DNA of 64,000 nucleotides from SAR324 cluster bacterium (GTDB lineage Bacteria; SAR324; NAC60-12): contig JANQJU010000064.1 in NCBI GenBank assembly GCA_028281495.1, forward strand, positions 372,001-436,000, given 5' to 3'. Shown piece by piece: positions 54,950 to 62,793 of the stretch. The number at the start of each line of letters is the position of its first letter. Within the stretch, counting starts at the first letter, position 1. The notes under the pieces are model-generated. The model was not told the origin of the DNA. It was given only the letters and a program-made list of their open reading frames with translations, and ran no database searches. The position numbers and the translations under genes were made by a program.

Positions 54950-55975
54950 ATGACCCAATCGAATCAATCCGAATCTCAAAAAATAAGAGATGCTTGGAAG
55001 CGTTATGAGGCCTGGGGAAAACGATATCCTGAAATTGATGAAGAAATCGAATTAGGTCCTCCCGGTGAAAAAGCAGAAATCGAACAATTGGAACTGAAGT
55101 TAGGAATTCCACTGCCAGATAGTTTTAAAGAGAGTCTCTTGTTGCACAATGGCATGTCTCGTCTAGTTTCTCCTTATTGGGTGTTTATGGATACCGATAA
55201 CATTGAATCCATCTATGCCATGTGGGAATTTTGGAACAATGAAGCTGTGTGTTATGGCCATGTTGATAATGACGATTTGCAAGCTTGGGCAGCAGAAGTG
55301 CTTGAACAACAGACCAGCATCAAGGGGCCTGTAAAACCACTGTTGGGAAACAAAAAATGGATTCCCTTTGCATCGGATAACGGTGATATCCATTTGTTTC
55401 TAGACTTCGATCCTGCGGAAGGTGGGGTGCCTGGACAAGTGATTGAAGTCACTCCAGAAAGCAGTTGTTGGAGGGTATTGGCAGATTCCTATTTACAATT
55501 TCTAGAAAACTATGTTCAAGCCTTAGAAGACAGAAACTATACCATTGACGAAGACTATTCCCTCGTTCTTCCCGAAGAAGAAGAGGCGAAACTCTACACA
55601 TATAACCTTCCAGAGTACCTAAAAAACGTGGAATTCGAGAAGCCTGGAGCCAATTATGGAAAGTTGCCCCCTGACATGGATTTGTTGCAACCAGGAAGTC
55701 AAATAACTATTGAGGGAGAAATGATCACACGGAGTTATCCTGGTGACGAGCCGTGGCGAAGATTTGATGTGAAATTGGATGACAAGACGATCACTTTTTA
55801 TGCAGGTCGTGAGGTGACCCAAGGGTATCTTCGGATCGGTCCACAAAGAAAAGCAAAGATTGAAGCGACACTCAATGATCGCTCTGCTCCGATGCTTCCT
55901 GAACAGCTTTCTCTAGAAAAATCAGGAGAAAGTGCTCCCCTTTGGGTTGTGACCAAATGTCTGTTGATTCGATAA
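54950..55975 (+). CDS. SMI1/KNR4-family protein
   Basis: 341 residues. Residues ~30-190 match the SMI1/KNR4 fold: IEQLELKLGIPLPDSFKESL, LHNGMSR, WIPFASDNGDIHLFLDFDP and EVTPESSCWRVLADSYLQFL. The C-terminal ~110 residues form a separate beta-rich domain (PGSQITIEGEMITRSYPGDE). Many SMI1 proteins are immunity proteins against polymorphic toxins, but no toxin gene is seen beside it, so that role is open. It has an AAGGAGCGG site. It is convergent with the beta-propeller gene. Confidence 0.82.
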   Translation: MTQSNQSESQKIRDAWKRYEAWGKRYPEIDEEIELGPPGEKAEIEQLELKLGIPLPDSFKESLLLHNGMSRLVSPYWVFMDTDNIESIYAMWEFWNNEAVCYGHVDNDDLQAWAAEVLEQQTSIKGPVKPLLGNKKWIPFASDNGDIHLFLDFDPAEGGVPGQVIEVTPESSCWRVLADSYLQFLENYVQALEDRNYTIDEDYSLVLPEEEEAKLYTYNLPEYLKNVEFEKPGANYGKLPPDMDLLQPGSQITIEGEMITRSYPGDEPWRRFDVKLDDKTITFYAGREVTQGYLRIGPQRKAKIEATLNDRSAPMLPEQLSLEKSGESAPLWVVTKCLLIR

Positions 55976-56020
55976 GTCTGTAGTAAATTTTGGAAGAACT
56001 GAAAAATTTAAGTGTCAAAA

Positions 56021-56045
56021 CAGGCAGGCTGCAACAGCCTGCCTG
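56021..56045 (-). terminator. Strong hairpin terminator of the beta-propeller gene
   Basis: CAGGCAGGCTG pairs perfectly over 11 bp with CAGCCTGCCTG around a 3-nt loop. On the minus strand TTTTGACA follows, so it best serves the leftward gene ending at 56178. Confidence 0.65.
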
Positions 56046-56059
56046 GATGTGCTCCCTAC

Positions 56060-56125
56060 TCCAGAAATCCAAGCACATCATCTAAGAAATCCAAGCACAT
56101 CACCTAAGAAATCCAAGCACATCAT
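56060..56125. repeat. 22-bp tandem repeat, three copies, plus decayed copies
   Basis: CTAAGAAATCCAAGCACATCAT-type units occur at 56060-56081, 56082-56103 and 56104-56125. Two looser copies (TGAAACAATTCAGATGTAG..., TGGAAGCAATTCAGACACATC...) continue to about 56170, almost to the stop codon of the beta-propeller gene. Confidence 0.85.
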
Positions 56126-56177
56126 TGAAACAATTCAGATGTAGCCTGGAAGCAATTCAGACACATCATTGAAGCAA

Positions 56178-58520
56178 TCAAAAGGCTTCGAGTCCGGCAC
56201 TTTCTTCGAGAAACCAGGGATAGCAGGTTTCGTGATTTTGTCCGTCATCCAATTGAAGGGTCCACTGATTGGTCAACGAATCGAAATCGTGAGAGGCGAC
56301 CGAATGACCTTTGAGAGTCACCAGTTGGTCGCCAAACACCAAGCTCCGAGGTGAAAGATACGCGCTGGAATAACAGAAGGAGTTTTGACTGCTGCTACTC
56401 TCCTGATGCTCAATTTGTCCCGCCACACTGATACCATCGGTGGTAGAGACGTTATAAATCTGGAAGCCATCAAAGAAACCTTCGGTTGTCGAATTGGACA
56501 AGGGAAGAATCAGTTTCTCACGAGATTCCAGATACCGGAACGCACGATGGTCATGTTGTGCCCCACTGGAACTCCAGCCCTCCACCACGTGTTTGAAGCT
56601 TTGAACTGGATTTGCCAAGTCCGTCACATCGAACAAAGCCACCTGCAATCCACGCGCGAATCCTTCTTCCTCATCCGCATCTTGTCCAATTGCCAAGATG
56701 TGATTTTCTCCAATCGGATGCAGTTGGTTGGAAAAGCCCGGCACTTTCAATTCACCCAAAACCTGGGGGTTTGTGGGATCCGACAAATCTAAAGTGAAAA
56801 AAGGATCGATATTGCGGAAGGTGACCACAAACCCTCGATCTTCTAAAAAGCGAGCTGCGAATAAATGTTCGCCTTGTCCCAAACCACGCACCTCTCCTAC
56901 TTTTTCAAACTGATTGTTGTTGATCTGCAACACGGTCACCAGGCTTTCGGAAGAAGAAACTTCTTGCCATGTATTATCCACCAGTCCCCATTGGCTGAAA
57001 ATATTGGAGGCCACGCGGAGATGGTCGTTGTGAAAATCCATGGAAAACTGATTCAGGATTTGCCCATCAACTTGTCCCACCGCAATCGGGTTGGCTTGGT
57101 CGTTTTGCAGGGAGAAGGCCATCAAAAACGTCGCATCTTGCCACTGATCGAAAGAAAACTGGTTCCAACCGCTTCCGCCAAGAATCAGCATGTCGTTGGT
57201 GGCGTAGGTGGTGAAATAAGAACTAGGCACAAAGGCTCCTGATTGATTGAGCGTGCTCACGCCATCGCTGATGTCGAACGTCAACACTTGGGCAAATGCA
57301 TTCAACACCCCTTGGCCTCCAGTGAGGTCTAAAGAGTTGTCGTCGTTGGATGCAGTCTGCATCGAACTGATCTGAACGATGTGTTGACACGCGTCGGCAG
57401 CCACATTTCCCGAAGCGTCTGCGAATAACGCTTGCATCACGGAATCGCGCCAAGTGGGGATCGTCGTCAATGCTTTTTGCAATGCGGCTTGTTCGTATTC
57501 GTCATCGCTCATTCCTTCGTATTCGGAGTTGAAACGCCACAGTTCGTTCACCAACTCATGGTGATTCAAATTGGCCAACGTGACCACATACGCTCGACCA
57601 TCGACTTCACGAGCCGCTTGAAAACCCCCCTTGAGATCTTGAGAAGCCACAAAGGTCATTTGTCCGTCAGCGGCCACATCGTACAACAACACTCGCATGA
57701 ACTGGCTCACCGCTGAATCGCTGCCAAAGTTGTATCCAGAAGTCAGCACCACCACGCGTCCGTTGTCAAACAACAAGGCTTGGATGTTTTCTTGATTGAC
57801 CTCAACAATAGGCAAGCTGATTACATCAGGAGTTCCGATCACTGTGGAGTCGTCAGCCGTAACGCTGGAGGTTTCACCCGAACTAGCGTCTGAATCCGAC
57901 GTTTCAGATTCGGATTCCGTGTTCGTGAGTGATTCGGGGAGATCCGGTAGGGTTTCTCGGTCCAATACCGTTCCCGAAAGGTCGTGAACAATCAACTCAG
58001 TGCCATAAGCCACGTAGATGAATTGTCCATCGGATTTCACAATATCGCCTTCATCCACACCAGACACCTGGTTATTGGTTTCAAATTCACTGGAATCGCC
58101 AGCAGCAGTACTCTCAGTCGTGGTTTCAGCAGTACTCGACAAATCGGAAGTGACTTCGCCTCCCCCCTCATCCAAGGCAGCAGGCTCGGCGATACCGTCG
58201 ATGGCATCATTGGCAGAAGTGGTTAAAATAATAACATCATCCAATCCTTGGCGTTTTTGATTAGCAATGGTGAGATTGGCTAAGAGTTTTCCAGCTTCTT
58301 CCAGGTCTACCGCCAAGTCGGTGCATTGGGCATATCCGGCTAAAACGTTGCTATCGAAAGTACGCAGGTTGACCGACAGGCGGCCGTCGACAATCTGACT
58401 ATTGTTGAGAGCCAAATTGGGCATCTCAGAATCAGAAGACGAATCGTTGTCGCCTTGAGAACATCCCGCCGCTACAAATAGAATTCCGAGCATTCCACTC
58501 ATCCATCTTTTCCATTTCAT
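56178..58520 (-). CDS. Secreted beta-propeller domain lipoprotein
   Basis: 780 residues from the ATG at 58520 (AAGGAGAAAGTC). The signal ends in lipobox VAAGC (Cys20). An acidic Ser/Asp/Glu/Thr-rich linker occupies several stretches up to ~300. The rest has WD-like blocks characteristic of the bacterial/archaeal beta-propeller domain family (PF09826): VSGVDEGDIVKSDGQFIYVA, LPHRVVVLTSG-like strands, DFHNDHLRVASN and HPIGENHILAIGQD. The GVDE-DIVK-DG motif is diagnostic. It should be a lipid-anchored periplasmic or surface protein of unknown role. Its mRNA leader is highly structured. Confidence 0.82.
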   Translation of the reverse strand: MKWKRWMSGMLGILFVAAGCSQGDNDSSSDSEMPNLALNNSQIVDGRLSVNLRTFDSNVLAGYAQCTDLAVDLEEAGKLLANLTIANQKRQGLDDVIILTTSANDAIDGIAEPAALDEGGGEVTSDLSSTAETTTESTAAGDSSEFETNNQVSGVDEGDIVKSDGQFIYVAYGTELIVHDLSGTVLDRETLPDLPESLTNTESESETSDSDASSGETSSVTADDSTVIGTPDVISLPIVEVNQENIQALLFDNGRVVVLTSGYNFGSDSAVSQFMRVLLYDVAADGQMTFVASQDLKGGFQAAREVDGRAYVVTLANLNHHELVNELWRFNSEYEGMSDDEYEQAALQKALTTIPTWRDSVMQALFADASGNVAADACQHIVQISSMQTASNDDNSLDLTGGQGVLNAFAQVLTFDISDGVSTLNQSGAFVPSSYFTTYATNDMLILGGSGWNQFSFDQWQDATFLMAFSLQNDQANPIAVGQVDGQILNQFSMDFHNDHLRVASNIFSQWGLVDNTWQEVSSSESLVTVLQINNNQFEKVGEVRGLGQGEHLFAARFLEDRGFVVTFRNIDPFFTLDLSDPTNPQVLGELKVPGFSNQLHPIGENHILAIGQDADEEEGFARGLQVALFDVTDLANPVQSFKHVVEGWSSSGAQHDHRAFRYLESREKLILPLSNSTTEGFFDGFQIYNVSTTDGISVAGQIEHQESSSSQNSFCYSSAYLSPRSLVFGDQLVTLKGHSVASHDFDSLTNQWTLQLDDGQNHETCYPWFLEESAGLEAF

Positions 58521-58563
58521 GACTTTCTCCTTATTGAGATTTGATAACTGGTTTACGGGCAAA

Positions 58564-58648
58564 TGAGACCTCGCCGTCCCTGAGGCCAAGGGAGAAAGCT
58601 TGAGGTTGGAACTTTCACCCTTTGCCTCGTGGTTGGAGGCGAATCTCA
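58564..58648 (-). promoter_or_regulatory. Structured mRNA leader of the beta-propeller lipoprotein gene
   Basis: In the minus-strand leader, an inner hairpin of three 5-bp blocks separated by single symmetric mismatches (GAGGC/GCCTC, AAGGG/CCCTT, GAAAG/CTTTC) has a 13-nt loop. An outer stem closes it: TGAGA with TCTCA and CGCC with GGCG. The unpaired UCCAACC occurs twice, once in the 5' linker and once in the loop. It sits 44-128 nt before the start codon. It matches no riboswitch class I can name. Confidence 0.6.
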
Positions 58649-58692
58649 ATTACAAATCAGATTGATTTAATATTGAGGCTATCATGTAAAAA

Positions 58693-58736
58693 GCGAACAC
58701 AAAATTGTTAATTATAAAATCATTAATAGTGTTCAC
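58693..58736. promoter_or_regulatory. Candidate operator: GTGTTCAC inverted repeat between divergent genes
   Basis: GCGAACAC (58693-58700) and GTGTTCAC (58729-58736) form an inverted repeat with a 28-bp AT-rich spacer. A third GTGTTCAC lies at 58817-58824, just before the regulator gene, and both plus-strand copies are followed by a T-rich stretch and TGAAG. The TIGR02147-type regulator could bind here. Confidence 0.45.
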
Positions 58737-58840
58737 TCTCTGAAGAAAGATTAAGAGAATTCCTTGCGAAGATCAAAAAGATAATCTACCATTTTTAGAG
58801 AAAACGAATTCTTTTTGTGTTCACTTTGAAGGTGATTTGT

Positions 58841-59698
58841 ATGCGATTGAATGAAGTGTGTCCCAACATTTATGACTATCTAGACCCTCGAAAGTTGCTG
58901 AAGGATTACTTTGCCCGATGTCGAGAGCGGGATTCTAAGTATTCGATGCGCTATTTTGCAAAACGCTTGGGGTTTGGGTCTCCTAATTATATCCAAAGGA
59001 TGCTGAACGGAGACCGGAAAATTTCCGAAAAAACGCTGGATCGATTGATCGCATTGTTGGAAATGGAAGACTCCGAACGCGACTATTTTGAGCTGCTCGT
59101 CAAGATGGCCCAAGCCCAAGATATCAATCGGCGCAATCAATACTTCACGCAGATTGCAGCCATTCGGAAAAAGAACCTGAAGGTCACGACCTTGCATGAG
59201 GCCCAATACAACTGTATATCGTCTTGGCTGCATTGGGTGGTTCGAGAAATTTCATTTCTGGATGGACCGATTGAAAATGTGCAATGGCTTTCTCGCTTTT
59301 TGCGGGTCAAGGTTTCGCCTGTTATGTTAAGTCAATGTCTAAACGACCTCGAAACGGCCGGGTTGCTGGTGCGTGATGGGGACCGTCTGAAAGCAGCGAT
59401 GTCAAGTATCAATTTTCCTGAAGAAGTACAGTCCTTGGCTCTGCTCAATTACCATCGGCAGATTCTCGACCAAGCACAAAATGCGTTGAGCACTCAATCT
59501 CCCTCGGAACGCGAATATGGGGCGATTTTGGTGGCCACCACTCCAGAGAAGTATCAGCAAATGAAAGAAAAATTAAAAAAGTTCCGCAGAGAGGTCTTGG
59601 AACTGCTGGACACCCCCGATGGCGAAGCCACCCGGGTGATCAACTTTTCATTCCAGATGTTCCAAGTCTTTGATGATATTCAAGAGGAGGCCTCGTGA
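58841..59698 (+). CDS. TIGR02147-family protein (putative HTH regulator)
   Basis: 285 residues from the ATG at 58841 (GAAGGTGATTTGT). The N-terminus NIYDYLDPRKLLKDYFARCR and the helix-turn-helix-like RYFAKRLGFGSPNYIQRMLN are typical of TIGR02147 proteins, which are abundant in Bdellovibrio and Fibrobacter. The C-terminal half is helical (LSQCLNDLETAGLLVRDGDR looks like a wing-helix). Its function is unknown in general; a DNA-binding regulator of the co-encoded lipoprotein is the usual guess. The downstream lipoprotein GTG overlaps its stop (GTGA), so the two are translationally coupled. Confidence 0.85.
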   Translation: MRLNEVCPNIYDYLDPRKLLKDYFARCRERDSKYSMRYFAKRLGFGSPNYIQRMLNGDRKISEKTLDRLIALLEMEDSERDYFELLVKMAQAQDINRRNQYFTQIAAIRKKNLKVTTLHEAQYNCISSWLHWVVREISFLDGPIENVQWLSRFLRVKVSPVMLSQCLNDLETAGLLVRDGDRLKAAMSSINFPEEVQSLALLNYHRQILDQAQNALSTQSPSEREYGAILVATTPEKYQQMKEKLKKFRREVLELLDTPDGEATRVINFSFQMFQVFDDIQEEAS

Positions 59699-60513
59699 AA
59701 GGAATGCGATTTCGCCTGCGATGGGGGCTGTTGATCCTCGCGTTGGGGTGGATCGTCGGGTGTTCTGGAACGGAATTTCCCAACCCCGGCAGCGACAGTG
59801 ATAACGGCAATCAAAATGCCAGCGAACCCTTGGATATGACCGTTGACGTCGTTTCCACGCCCTCAGATGGATTGGGAGAAACCTCAGGAACTGACGTGAA
59901 TACTGCCGAAGCCACTGCCGAGGAAGACGGCAGTGAAACGCTATTTTACCGTCACTTGCTCAATCAATGTGTACAAGTTTGGCAACCCATCCTGGATTTC
60001 GATGAGAGCACCGAACCGATTCATTATACGCAGACAGCTTCACCGGCGGAAACCGCTTTGGCCACCACCTATGGAATTCTTGTGCCGACGGACATTGTTC
60101 TTTCTCAACAACTGTCGATTGCGAACAGCATATTCCTCAATTTTGATGGAGGGGGAGAGACCATGAGTTCGTTCTTGTTCTCGGTGGAAACGACCGCTTC
60201 CGATCCGCAGTTTGTTTCGGATTCCTTGGCGTTTGATGTGGAACTGCTAGTCACCCCCACTGAATCGTGTGTTCAACGTTTGAATGTCCAAGACACGATT
60301 GAGTTGAACGGAGTGTCACAAACAGTGATGCACGAACAGTGGATCTATCAAACCGCCGAACTTTCTGCTGGCAACGAGGTGATCGTGGATATCTATAAAG
60401 ATCTCTCGAAGACGGGAATTCAACAAACCGTCCGGTTTTCACTGACGCTGACTGGCCCTGGAGAGGCGGAAGGCACAGCCGTCCGTGAATCGTATGAATT
60501 TGAAACGGAATGA
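59695..60513 (+). CDS. Lipoprotein coupled to TIGR02147 gene
   Basis: 272 residues starting at GTG 59695, with GAGGAGG 6 nt upstream. The lipobox IVGC gives Cys23. An acidic, Asn/Ser/Thr-rich spacer (residues ~25-80) is followed by a beta-rich domain with two Cys (LLNQCVQVWQP, TESCVQRL) that may form a disulfide. I recognise no family. The pair layout, regulator then lipoprotein with a 4-nt overlap, is typical of TIGR02147 loci. It is probably exported and membrane-anchored. Confidence 0.8.
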   Translation: MKGMRFRLRWGLLILALGWIVGCSGTEFPNPGSDSDNGNQNASEPLDMTVDVVSTPSDGLGETSGTDVNTAEATAEEDGSETLFYRHLLNQCVQVWQPILDFDESTEPIHYTQTASPAETALATTYGILVPTDIVLSQQLSIANSIFLNFDGGGETMSSFLFSVETTASDPQFVSDSLAFDVELLVTPTESCVQRLNVQDTIELNGVSQTVMHEQWIYQTAELSAGNEVIVDIYKDLSKTGIQQTVRFSLTLTGPGEAEGTAVRESYEFETE

Positions 60514-60556
60514 CCAAAACCTGTAAGATCAGTCCTATTCACTCCACTGCACTTTT

Positions 60557-60722
60557 CAGTAAAGCACTCGCTTCACTAAAATAGCCACTTCAACAAAGTA
60601 GCTGCCTCGGTAAAACAATCGCCAAAGCAGCTACCTCCGTAAAACTGTCGCTTCAGCAAAGCGGCTACTTCCGTAAAACAGCCGCTTCAGCAAAGTAGCT
60701 GCTTCCATAAAACAACCGTCTT
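60557..60722. repeat. Array of ~10 degenerate 17-bp units with 34-bp higher-order period
   Basis: Units such as CAGCAAAGCGGCTACTT and CCGTAAAACAGCCGCTT alternate; pairs form 34-bp repeats at 60589-60622, 60652-60685 and 60686-60719, with a shortened pair at 60623-60651. Units diverge by several bases. The array fills most of the gap between the lipoprotein and the YHS gene. Confidence 0.85.
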
Positions 60723-60791
60723 TCAGGTTGCAAAAAGCAAAAACATAGGATCGGTCAACGTTTCAAACGATCCAAATTTATAGGAGTTCCG

Positions 60792-61286
60792 ATGCAAAAA
60801 TTTGATAAGAATTCGTTTTCATTGGTGGGCAAGGTTGTGGTGCCAATGGCAAAAGCATTTTTGGTTCTAATGTTATACGTCAACAGTGGGATGGGGGCCG
60901 CGATGGCCGGAGAAATCAATACCACTTGGTTTGGTATCGCCATGGAAGGCTATGATCCGGTGTCTTATTTCACCGAAGGACAGCCTCAGAAAGGAACCAA
61001 AGAATTCAGTTATCAATGGAAAGACGCCACTTGGCATTTTAGCTCTGCCAAAAACCGAGACCTGTTTGCATCGAATCCAGAAGCCTACGCTCCACAATAT
61101 GGGGCGCACTGTGCCAATGGATTGAGCCTGGGCCATAAAGTCAGTGGAGACCCCCACCTGTGGCGGATGATTGACGGGAAACTGTATCTGTATTTTGCAG
61201 AGCGTGGCCGAAAGCGATGGTCCAGCAATACCGATCAGTGGATTCAAGATGCCAATGGTCACTGGACCGTGCTTCGCGATGAATAA
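60792..61286 (+). CDS. Exported YHS-domain protein
   Basis: 164 residues. An N-terminal signal (hydrophobic 18-33, ending near AMAGE) leads to a YHS domain: MEGYDPVSYFTEGQPQKG, YQWKDATWHFSS, NPEAYAPQYGAHCANGLSLG and IDGKLYLYFAERGRKRW. YHS proteins of this exported type are small metal-binding-like domains of unknown role found in many proteobacteria. The ATG follows TAGGAGTTCCG. It stands alone after the repeat array and is convergent with a lipoprotein gene. Confidence 0.88.
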   Translation: MQKFDKNSFSLVGKVVVPMAKAFLVLMLYVNSGMGAAMAGEINTTWFGIAMEGYDPVSYFTEGQPQKGTKEFSYQWKDATWHFSSAKNRDLFASNPEAYAPQYGAHCANGLSLGHKVSGDPHLWRMIDGKLYLYFAERGRKRWSSNTDQWIQDANGHWTVLRDE

Positions 61287-61339
61287 ATAGATGGAGTTTT
61301 ATTGATTTCAGCGCCTCAAACCTGAGGCAAACCTGAAAG

Positions 61340-61996
61340 CTAAGCTTGGAAATAATTATGAGGAAAGATGGAAAACAAAATTTCGCCAACTGGTGAAAAC
61401 TCTGTCAATAGATAACGTCTGTCCCCGGTTTCACGGATTCGTATCCAGTGAAACCCTGCCTTTTTTATAGAAATCCGGTGTGTGAACAGCCCATTGATGT
61501 TGTTGATAATCCCACTAATTTCATTGGGTTGATCAAAGTACATCAAAATTAGATGGTCTCGTGAAGCATTATCGAGAAATCCCACCTGCCCCACATGTGA
61601 TTCCGTTGCAGCGTTGTATACAAAAGTGCCGACGCGAACCAAGTTCGTCGATTGCGGAACGATTTTCAAACCAGGCTGTTCCAATTCGGAAGCAAATTCC
61701 CGAGCCGGATTGAAATGGTTGTGAGGAATCAATCGAAAGCGATCCTTATCTTTTTGCCTGATGGCATAAATCACTTCATTCGAAGCGGGACCAAAAATGT
61801 AGCCCGGAACCGGTCGAAACACGACGAACAAGTCATCATCGATTTGGTAAGGAATCTTTGTGTTATTTTCGTCGATGTATTCAATCCGAAGATTGAGGGC
61901 TGGCAGCGAACCACCCTCTTGACTCACACCCTGAGGTTGTCTGCCGGTGCATCCGGCTAACAAAAAAAGTGCGACGTACAACCAAACTAGTTTCAT
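61340..61996 (-). CDS. Putative lipoprotein of unknown function
   Basis: 218 residues from the ATG at 61996, just after AAAGAGTTCTT. The lipobox LLAGC gives Cys16. The mature part is beta-rich with charged turns (LRIEYIDENNTKIPYQIDDD, FVVFRPVPGYIFGP, FHWIRIRETGDRRYLLTEF). I do not recognise a family. A longer upstream frame lacks signal features. It is probably anchored in the inner or outer membrane; the residues at +2/+3 (Thr-Gly) do not suggest inner-membrane retention. Confidence 0.7.
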   Translation of the reverse strand: MKLVWLYVALFLLAGCTGRQPQGVSQEGGSLPALNLRIEYIDENNTKIPYQIDDDLFVVFRPVPGYIFGPASNEVIYAIRQKDKDRFRLIPHNHFNPAREFASELEQPGLKIVPQSTNLVRVGTFVYNAATESHVGQVGFLDNASRDHLILMYFDQPNEISGIINNINGLFTHRISIKKAGFHWIRIRETGDRRYLLTEFSPVGEILFSIFPHNYFQA

Positions 61997-62582
61997 AAGA
62001 ACTCTTTCGTGGAGGGTTAAGAAGTTTGTGATACGTGACGATCCTTCGGATTGTACTGATTTTTTTTGGCAAAGGCATGCTCCATCCACAACGATTTGTG
62101 GTTTGCCTTCTCATGCCGCGTTTTTTGTGATGCAGCTATTGAACTGACTGTTGGAATGGTGATTATTTGCCTGCTTATTCACTTTTCACTATTTGGAATT
62201 AGAATATGAGTATCAAATCAGTTCAATAGCACCAATGCGGAAAAATCCAGGCCACCTGAGATTTGTGACCTAGATGTGCTGCGAACTGGTGTTGACCGAG
62301 CAGATCGATTAATGCCTTCCTCCCACCAACAGGTCCATTTCCATACGAGGCACGCTCCTCGAATTCTTTAAGAGTGGATTAATTTCCTGGATAGTAGTTG
62401 TGTAAAGTGTTTGTTTTATTCCAGCTCGTGGATATATTGAGGAGGCGACGGACAGATCTGCGATGGCCCAAGGTCGTTTGGGGATTTTAATAGAATCCCA
62501 CCCGTGCTTATTGAAAAACAAGGAGAACAGCCGTCTGATTTGAGATGAGATATTGCTCGCTGAAAATTTTAATTATTTTTAA
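61997..62582. other. Intergenic stretch before the AT-rich segment
   Basis: About 590 bp between divergent genes. A 70-codon minus-strand frame (62309-62521) shows no family likeness and no clear start site, so I do not call it a gene. Base composition changes from mixed to strongly AT-rich near 62540. This may mark the edge of an acquired segment. Confidence 0.45.
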
Positions 62583-62612
62583 TTGACAGCTACTTAGTTT
62601 TATTTGTATAAG
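62583..62612 (+). promoter_or_regulatory. Sigma-70-type promoter of the GAF gene
   Basis: TTGACA (62583-62588) and TATAAG (62607-62612) are 18 bp apart, the best promoter match seen in the window. The transcript would start near 62619, leaving a leader of about 175 nt. Confidence 0.6.
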
Positions 62613-62631
62613 CAAAGTCAAGATAATTATT

Positions 62632-62695
62632 CGACCAAATGGAGCGTCTTGATCCCTGAGATTGTGCGTTTGTTTTAATTACAAACATTTGGTCG
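62632..62695 (+). repeat. Perfect 10-bp inverted repeat in the GAF gene leader
   Basis: CGACCAAATG (62632-62641) is the exact reverse complement of CATTTGGTCG (62686-62695). The arms are 44 nt apart. It could form a stem in the mRNA or bind a dimeric regulator just downstream of the promoter. Confidence 0.7.
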
Positions 62696-62793
62696 TTAAA
62701 GTTAGTCTCAAAATCGCTCTGCATTGATATCAACGCCGAAGGGATGACCTCTAGTCAATTGACAACCAAATTAATAAGCAAGAAAGTATTGCT

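Noticed and set aside
56060-56170. Possible CRISPR or REP element
   Set aside because: Head-to-tail 22-bp copies without spacers and without palindromic cores.
58564-58648. Cyclic di-GMP (GEMM) riboswitch
   Set aside because: The conserved GEMM core and its two-hairpin layout are absent; the fold is one long stem with a closing stem.
60557-60722. Possible CRISPR array
   Set aside because: Units are adjacent with no unique spacers and diverge from each other; no cas genes are near.
62309-62521. 70-codon minus-strand frame in the gap before the GAF gene
   Set aside because: No recognisable domain, no clear start site, and too short to support alone; recorded only in the intergenic entry.
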